This document shows positions 58,062-64,000 of a DNA stretch of 64,000 bases, piece by piece. This DNA is from Emergomyces orientalis. Taxonomy: Eukaryota > Ascomycota > Eurotiomycetes > Onygenales > Ajellomycetaceae. The stretch lies in NCBI GenBank assembly GCA_002110485.1, contig MOWL01000004.1:124001-188000 (forward strand), read 5' to 3'. Numbering within the stretch: the stretch's first letter is position 1; the number at the start of each line of letters is the position of its first letter. Position numbers and translations under genes: made by a program. The notes below the pieces were generated by a model. It did not search any database. It worked only from the letters and a program-made list of their open reading frames with translations, and was not told the DNA's origin.

Positions 58062-60002
58062 ATGCTCGACCCAGGTTCCATAATTACACTAACTCTCGTC
58101 GCATATCAAGGCGCAGATCATGCCTGGCATATATTCCAAGATATGCTGTGCTACTCCTCAGATTCTGAAGATTTGATCCTCCAACTCGAACTTGAGCGCT
58201 TCCGCTTCCAAACATGGGCCAGAAACGCTGGGCTAACGGAGGGCGAACTCTCTCCAGGCCTTCTTCCCATCTATGAAACCGTTGAAAGAACGCTACGGGT
58301 AATATGTGAACTACTAAAAAATGCCGACGAGCTACGTGAGAGGTACGGGCTTTGTGCCTCTCAGTCCGAAGCGATGGAGCCAGACAAAGTCAAGAGATTC
58401 ATCACCAAGATGAGAAAATCAATTCGAGCGAGCGGCATTAAACTCGACGTCGAAGGAGAAGGTGAACAAAGAAATGAAAATGAACAGCCTCATGAATCTG
58501 AAGCAAGTCGGCCTGTCGGGCGAGGAAAGCGGCTACGATGGGGTGTTCGAGATAAGAAGCAGTTCCGGAAACTGATAACCGATCTCGAATCACACGTTGA
58601 AAAGCTCAACCAGTTACTCTCGGAAACTCAGCAAAAATCTCTGAAAGAAGACCGGAAAAGACTTGACATCGTCTTTGTGGGGAATGCGAACGACAATGAG
58701 TCTCTTCAGTGGATCCGAAATGCTCTTGAACAAGAGCCAGAAACTTCATCAATCCGTGCACTGCTGGAGCGAAAGGCACTCACAGGTGGGCTGCCCATAA
58801 GGCCACGCTCCGGTGCAATGGCTCTAAATCTGTTGACGCTGAACGAATTCTCGGTCCCTACTGGGTATCAGGCTCAGAGTCGTTTCATAGCTAAAAATAT
58901 CCAGTCTGGCGAATATGTCCTGCTAGAAAAGAAAGCGTATGATATTGATATATCCGTGCAGGATAAGCAGATTCTAACAATGAGAGTGAATCGTCTTGTT
59001 CTCCTGTTAAGCGCAACGAAGTCTCCAGATTTTCACACTCCACAAGCAATTGGGCTTATTCACGACCCGGGAAACCTTTGCTGGTGGATAGTGTTTAAAT
59101 TTCCGATAACGACCATACCGGGAATTACCATGGATTCAATCTCGACCCAACCAGTATCGCTCCTCGCACTACTGGAATCGAAGCTGCGCCCATCATTGGA
59201 AACACGCCTCCATCTCGCCAGCCAGCTCGCCATGACTTTGTCTGAACTCTATAGCAGCAGCTGGTTACACAAAAATATACGGAGCGAAAATATCCTTTTC
59301 CCGGCCTTGTATGGAATGAATCGAAACAACAAAAACGAAAAATTACCCCTCGATACCAACTCTAACTCCCTAATATCACCGCTCGTTACAGGTTTCAATT
59401 ACTCCCGCCAAGAGACAGAAGCACAAACAATCGACAAAAACCAGTTCCATGACGATATCAGGCCAGTGATCTACAGGCACCCGAATTACCAGGGTGATGC
59501 GGCCCAGGGATACCGGATTGGTTATGATATCTACTCGTTTGGACTGGTTCTGGCGGAAATTGCGTGGTGGGTGCCTCTGTCGTCATTCCTAGACGCGAGA
59601 GTGTCCAATGCGTCTGTTTCATCATCGATATCGTCATCAGCGCAGAGCCGGTCTTTCACCGCTCCAACTACAGCTACGAGCATCTCCGCTACTGTAGTCC
59701 AACTTTCCTCCACTATGAGACGGTTTCAACGCTCTGAAGCGCTGGAGCTCCAACGACGTGTGTTTTCGCGAGCGGACCGCGAGTTAGCGTTTCGTGTTGG
59801 CACCCCATATTCAAACGTCGTGAAATGGTGTTTGGGGTACGCCGATCGGCAGAATGACGTCGATAGCACCATTTGCAATAGTGCTGCAGCTGCTACCGTT
59901 GCTACCGCCACTGCAGCTGAAAGCTTTGATGATTGGCACCCAGCATTGGAGTTTTATAACAGGGTTGTTGTACCGCTGAGGAAAATTGCCAATGTTGACT
60001 GA
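58062..60002 (+). CDS. HeLo-domain protein with C-terminal pseudokinase (MLKL-like layout)
   Basis: Single exon, 646 aa, from the ATG at 58062; the frame is open upstream without ATG. The N-terminal ~200 residues match the HeLo (prion-inhibition and propagation) helical domain: MLDPGSIITLTLVAYQGADH, DLILQLELERFRFQTWARNA with GLTEGELS, LLPIYETVERTLRVICELL. A coiled region follows (FRKLITDLESHVEKLNQLLS). The C-terminal part, from about residue 270, has a kinase fold with Leu-rich N-lobe, YVLLEKKA, catalytic-loop equivalent WLHKNIRSENILF, activation start VTGFNYSR and helix F YDIYSFGLVLAEIAWW. The HRD Asp is Asn (HKN) and the DFG Asp is absent, so it should be catalytically dead. HeLo domains form membrane-targeting cell-death executors in fungi. 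Function here is inferred. Confidence 0.85.
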   Translation: MLDPGSIITLTLVAYQGADHAWHIFQDMLCYSSDSEDLILQLELERFRFQTWARNAGLTEGELSPGLLPIYETVERTLRVICELLKNADELRERYGLCASQSEAMEPDKVKRFITKMRKSIRASGIKLDVEGEGEQRNENEQPHESEASRPVGRGKRLRWGVRDKKQFRKLITDLESHVEKLNQLLSETQQKSLKEDRKRLDIVFVGNANDNESLQWIRNALEQEPETSSIRALLERKALTGGLPIRPRSGAMALNLLTLNEFSVPTGYQAQSRFIAKNIQSGEYVLLEKKAYDIDISVQDKQILTMRVNRLVLLLSATKSPDFHTPQAIGLIHDPGNLCWWIVFKFPITTIPGITMDSISTQPVSLLALLESKLRPSLETRLHLASQLAMTLSELYSSSWLHKNIRSENILFPALYGMNRNNKNEKLPLDTNSNSLISPLVTGFNYSRQETEAQTIDKNQFHDDIRPVIYRHPNYQGDAAQGYRIGYDIYSFGLVLAEIAWWVPLSSFLDARVSNASVSSSISSSAQSRSFTAPTTATSISATVVQLSSTMRRFQRSEALELQRRVFSRADRELAFRVGTPYSNVVKWCLGYADRQNDVDSTICNSAAAATVATATAAESFDDWHPALEFYNRVVVPLRKIANVD

Positions 60003-61148
60003 TGCATGCTCGATTACATGCATGTGGCCTCGATGACGTCACTTTGATGGAGATTTTCGGCAAATGCACTTAAGCGTCGATGACTTTGATGAGCCAGTTC
60101 TGTTTCGAAAATTCTTTCAAGTGTGTGAGAGAAATTTAGGATACGAGATCGTCGTCGAGATTAGGCGGGTTTAGTGAGCAGTTTGATTGGCAAGCGGAAT
60201 AGCAAATGAGGCCGGGGGAAATGTCGATTTTGTTCAAATATGATATGAAAAGGTTTTGGATATTATTGGTGCCCTATCTTGTAGCCTGGATCTTGGTACG
60301 ATTGGCTAGATTTCTTGTCTCCTGTTCTGCGGTCACTTATTGACTTGATTTCGCCAGATTGAGCTAGAGAAGTGTATTGGTTAAGCCTGAAGCGTGGATT
60401 GGCGATGCTGATCGTTTCTGGACCCCAGACGAAGGAAATCCAGATATTATGGCATGGTTAGCCCTTCGACGTCACCGATGCCAAATAACAACTGCACTGA
60501 GTTTTTTCCCCTTCTCCACTTTCTCTTTGGGTATTACGGAACCGTTTTCACATAGCTAGGGCTCCGTATAAGTATGGTCGAACACTCCAGATGACAGTAT
60601 CAACTACGTATGCACTGCATTGTTGTTGGAGAGAGAAGACACAAAATCAAAACAGTAACGCAGCAAAAAGTATTGAAAATGGAAGAACCGTAACACCTGA
60701 GCAATGTTATGAAATCAAAGGAGAAATAACTAGACGACAAACACTAGGCATTTTTTCTTCCGAGAAATTGGTTGACCAACGCTGCAAGAACTTGGAATCG
60801 ATCAAAAATACGTGTCAAAAAAAAAAAAAAAAGAGAAGACCATCATGGGGCCTGAGTAGCGCAGTAAATTTTCCCAATAACCGATACCATTGTTCCATTT
60901 ATCAATATCGGATGGCACTCCCCTCGAAATAGATGCTTTTGAGGTCCCTAGGAATAACCTGATTCCCAAGAACAAGAAGATACGATGATGACAAGGAAAC
61001 GAAAATATGAACGGGTGTTGGAGAGAAAAGGCTGAGGCAAATGAATTGGCGAGGACATAAACCAATTCCCACACTTCGCGCAACGCCATAACCCTCCCTG
61101 GGGATATTTTCGGCTTCCATATTTCCAATAATACTGGCTTCCTTCACT
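60003..61148. other. Intergenic after HeLo-pseudokinase gene
   Basis: 1.15 kb, convergent flank. It has an A homopolymer of about 16 nt near 60818-60833. Short frames at 60377-60559 and 60591-60932 have no protein-like character. Confidence 0.45.
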
Positions 61149-61448
61149 TCAAGATGATTGATTCGAATTTTGCTTGTTGTGCGGACTGACACGTGGCGAG
61201 CGGCTAGTGTTCTTATGCCGATCGTTGCCGTTTTGCTTATCTGCAGGCGGAAGTTTTTCGATCTGCTGCTGTGTATGCTGGTGCATGATCCTGGAATAAT
61301 CCTCTAGCGGTGTTGGTGTATCGTGAAGCGGGTCGGAGCTCATGGTGGATGAGACAGCATCGCCTTGGGGAGCAGGCGATTGCCGGTGGCGGCGCTCAGT
61401 CGAAGCAGGGCGTGATCCTGCGGTAGACGAGCACATATAATTCTTCAT
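61149..61448 (-). CDS. Small conserved-looking hydrophilic protein
   Basis: A 99-aa frame from the ATG at 61448, rich in Ser, Gln, His, Arg and Pro and likely disordered. The central segment DPLHDTPTPLEDYSRIMHQH, then TQQQIEK, looks like a short conserved helix seen in small uncharacterised ascomycete proteins; I cannot name a family. The 3' flank is AT-rich. An internal ATG inside SSTMSSDPLHD would give a shorter form carrying the same helix. Coding status is moderately supported by composition and by the helix only. Confidence 0.45.
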   Translation of the reverse strand: MKNYMCSSTAGSRPASTERRHRQSPAPQGDAVSSTMSSDPLHDTPTPLEDYSRIMHQHTQQQIEKLPPADKQNGNDRHKNTSRSPRVSPHNKQNSNQSS

Positions 61449-63568
61449 ATGCAAGGGAGGGAGTGTATGGAAAGGGCGTGGGAGGGAAGGGAAGTAGGTG
61501 CTGTTGGATGTGGTTTGTTAAGTGAGAGTTTTTCTTTTACCGGGTGTGGAATATTAGGTCCTAGTAATCCAAGATCAATAAGATAAAAACGAACCGCTAC
61601 AACCAAGCAAGTTATGATGGATGCTTATTGCTAGGGAGTGTGAAAAGCAATAAATAGTCATCCCAGAAAACTTTGATAAAAGCTCGCATTGTATTTTCAA
61701 AGGGTCAAAAGGGATGTTGGAGAATTTAACTGATCATACTGTTCAAATAATCAGGTATCAAAGGCAGAAACCATACAGGGGAAGAAATAGCTCGGAACAG
61801 GCTTCACGGAAATAAGCATGCTAGTGGATATATGCTGGAGTAAAACCCACAATGAAACAAGCCCAGCAAGATGTTTGTTATCAACCTCTTGAGCCATGGC
61901 ATGTCAAAACAAAAAGCCTAAACGAAATGCTGTGGCGGTATCGAAGAAAAAGAAACGATAAATAAACAGGAAAAAATGATATCACCGCAGCCCGAAGGGA
62001 AATATCTGTACCAATATTGCAGATGAACCATACTGAGGAGATTTGGGGGAAACCACCCAAACAGATGTCTGCAATGCCAGGCAGTAATATAAAAATAAAA
62101 TAAAAACCGTAGCAAACGACTTACCGAATGAAGATATTGCAAAATCGGCGAGTGTGCAGCGTAACTGAACCAGGAAGGGAAAAAAAGCCCCAAGTTTTTG
62201 GAATGTTGTATGAGGAAATAACAAGCAGGTGTTATATGAATTCTCGGGAAGCTATGTCGTCACCAACGGGACGATGATGATATAGTTTGATAATCTGGCT
62301 CAGCAAGCCAAGGCAACGGTCTCCGCTGGCAAATTCAAATCTAAGACGCCATTCCCGCCCCCTCCCCCCCGACTCCATCGTATTATTGACCACTAACACA
62401 GGTGACAAAAATGGTTCTTAAAACCGAGCAAGGGAGAACTTGTCAATGCTAGTCAATGCCCACTCGAAACAGCACGCTCAGTTTGAAAATATCCTCAACC
62501 GGGCGGGCGGAGGGCGAAACATATGCATGGCCTCCGCAGGTATGACGTCCAGGAACATAAAGCATGCAAGACAATTGATCGGATTTCTTGTTATCCGATC
62601 CTTTCAAGGGGCGATTAAAAGACCTGGCATGCAACTAAGATGCAGCTGTGATGGTCATGGAACCTCGCCATGTGGTGGATATCGCTTGATAACCGGGCCT
62701 AGTAGTGAAATGCACCTGTAACTCACGGAGTGGGGAGGCATCTAGGGCTATTGTAATACGTTGTACTATAAGCGGCCCTGAGGAAACAAGAATCCTTGAT
62801 CCCTCCCTACACATAGAGGATTAGCTGCTGCACAATTGAAATCCCGCTCATGCTCACTATGTCCAAGGCTCATGTTCACGACAATGACAACTGGGACTTA
62901 TACAGATACTTCAATCCAATAATTAACACATCTACCTAATAAGTCGACAAGCAAATGTGTATGTTGCCCCGTTTTTTCGCCGCGTTATGATTTCCAAGAA
63001 AACTCAGGTTAAAACGAGGATTCGGTGTCAGTGAGGCGACCATGACATCAGAGTCATTATCACGTGATTTGATCTGGGATGCGCCACGGGCACAGCTCGC
63101 ATGAGCCACATTATCTGACCAAACTGGCGGCTGAAGCAGGTTAAGTAATTCGATTATTTAGCGTTTCCCTGCCATGATCCCCCCATAACACGCCCCGTAG
63201 TCATGCCTGGAAACCAAAATACCAGAATACATCTCGACCCCCACATGCAGTGCAAATGCTCAAGCGATCCACTTGGAACCAGCCTGATTTTCTACCTAGG
63301 TAGTTAGTACCTTGGTACGCAGGTACTCTAAATCATTGTACGACACGTGACAGAACACAAATTCACATCGTACAGAAATAGAAGTTATATAAATTCCGCC
63401 CCCCCGGCAGTATAAATGCGTGCCAATAGCGAAATCAATAAATATGAACAACTTGATTTTTCATTTATATCATCAATTAATATAAGAATATCCCTTGTCG
63501 TCCGGGTCGCTGAATGAAAACTCAATTCAAACATAAACGAGAAAAGAACCCAATCAATGGCCCCATTA
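61449..63568. other. 2.1-kb intergenic stretch before p24 gene
   Basis: No supported gene. TCACGTGAT occurs at 63060-63068 and CACGTG at 63344-63349. A perfect 12-bp palindrome, CTACCTAGGTAG, is at 63292-63303. Frames at 61918-62224 (minus) and 62440-62721 (plus) show no family features. Confidence 0.45.
63292..63303. promoter_or_regulatory. 12-bp perfect palindrome CTACCTAGGTAG
   Basis: A self-complementary site in the intergenic region, followed within 25 bp by further GTAC-containing repeats (agtaccttggtacgcaggta). Shorter forms (CCTAGG, CTAGGTAG) occur elsewhere in the window near 7849, 12310 and 47872. It could be a protein-binding site; no factor can be named. Confidence 0.35.
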
Positions 63569-64000
63569 TCATACATAGCCTAAAGAAAAATAAAAATATC
63601 CGGTATTAGCAAATCAGTACTCGGAAAAAGAATAACATTGGCCATCAGCCATCGGAAACCCTCGAAATGTAATCTAGATGTAAGGGGAGGGGGGATGGGG
63701 GAAGCCTACCTTTCCTCGCGCCTTGGAAAAAGAACCGAACAATGAACACCTGCAGCCCTGCCATTGTCATCATCATCAAACCTTCAATAACGCTGAAATT
63801 GAAAATCCGTTGCTCGGTACTGCGCACGGTGCTGAAGTTACGATTCTCGCGCGTCCGGAAGTACTTCTGGTTTCGACTGATCGTTGACAGCTGGCCTGAG
63901 ATCTTAAAGATGGATTCTTCGAGTGCAGACGCTTGTTCGGGAGGTGCTCCTTGTTTCGACGGGAGCTTGGCCTTTTCTTCGTTCTCAACCTGTAGCGAAG
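63569..64000 (-). CDS. p24 family ER-Golgi cargo receptor (3' end, cut by window edge)
   Basis: EMP24/GP25L-type transmembrane cargo receptor of COPII/COPI vesicles. The window holds the last 11-nt exon (63569-63579) and the exon before it (63710 to the edge, 64000). The join gives FFQGARKG/YV. The visible protein has the coiled coil (LQVENEEKAKLPSKQ, ALEESIFKISGQLSTISRNQ), the conserved YFRTRENRNFSTVRSTEQRI segment (written in part as YFRTRENRNFSTVRSTE), a transmembrane helix (NFSVIEGLMMMTMAGLQVFI) and a short cytosolic tail with FF and a C-terminal YV, as in Erp/Emp24-type coat-binding tails. Without splicing the tail would read RLPPSPLP, which does not fit the family, so the last micro-exon is well supported. 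Which p24 subfamily is not decidable from this end; the sequence fits Erp3/Erp4-like members. Confidence 0.88.

Overview
The window is ordinary nuclear DNA of a filamentous ascomycete. Genes carry short introns with GT..AG ends (about 55-130 nt), and house-keeping orthologs are of Pezizomycotina type. A CpG-poor block holding decayed gene copies suggests CpG-directed repeat mutation. CpG depletion of repeats is known from Coccidioides, so I lean to Onygenales; the genus is an inference. There is no sign of prokaryotic, viral, rRNA, tRNA or CRISPR sequence. Exon boundaries below were set by hand from splice signals and reading frame.

Layout, left to right. (1) 1-6.2 kb: the 5' part of the 5'-3' exoribonuclease XRN1 (minus, cut by the window edge), divergent from the histone-binding WD40 protein HAT2/RbAp48, then GTP cyclohydrolase I (FOL2). 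(2) 6.2-19.7 kb: gene-poor stretches around a fungal F-box-like gene with an apparent 1-bp frameshift, the CTD kinase catalytic subunit CTK1, and a Nudix NADH pyrophosphatase (NPY1) ending in a peroxisomal-type tripeptide. (3) 20.1-24.2 kb: a mosaic CpG-poor block with two pseudogenes, an aminoglycoside-phosphotransferase-like gene and a BCS1-like AAA ATPase. (4) 24.3-31.7 kb: a DUF7730 protein, a conserved protein that may be related to yeast Mpm1, and a dynamin-like GTPase. (5) 33.2-41.5 kb: a questin-oxidase-like protein, the TFIIH helicase XPB/SSL2, a DUF4748 protein built from micro-exons, and a small probable mitochondrial protein. (6) 42.4-52.3 kb: a secreted But2-C-like cysteine-rich protein, a CID/SR-rich RNA-processing protein, a DJ-1/PfpI protein and a PA14-containing GH3 beta-glucosidase. 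(7) 53.2-60 kb: a head-to-head pair, a protein kinase with Sel1-like and ankyrin regions and a HeLo-domain pseudokinase. (8) 60-64 kb: a small conserved protein and the 3' end of a p24 cargo receptor.

Most genes are unrelated house-keeping functions in RNA decay, chromatin, transcription and secretion. The most interesting unit is the divergent pair at 53.2-60.0 kb. A HeLo cell-death-type domain fused to a kinase fold that lacks its catalytic aspartates has the same layout as the animal necroptosis executor MLKL (helical bundle plus pseudokinase). It shares a roughly 0.6 kb promoter with an intact kinase carrying ankyrin repeats, which could be its regulator. That functional link is a hypothesis.
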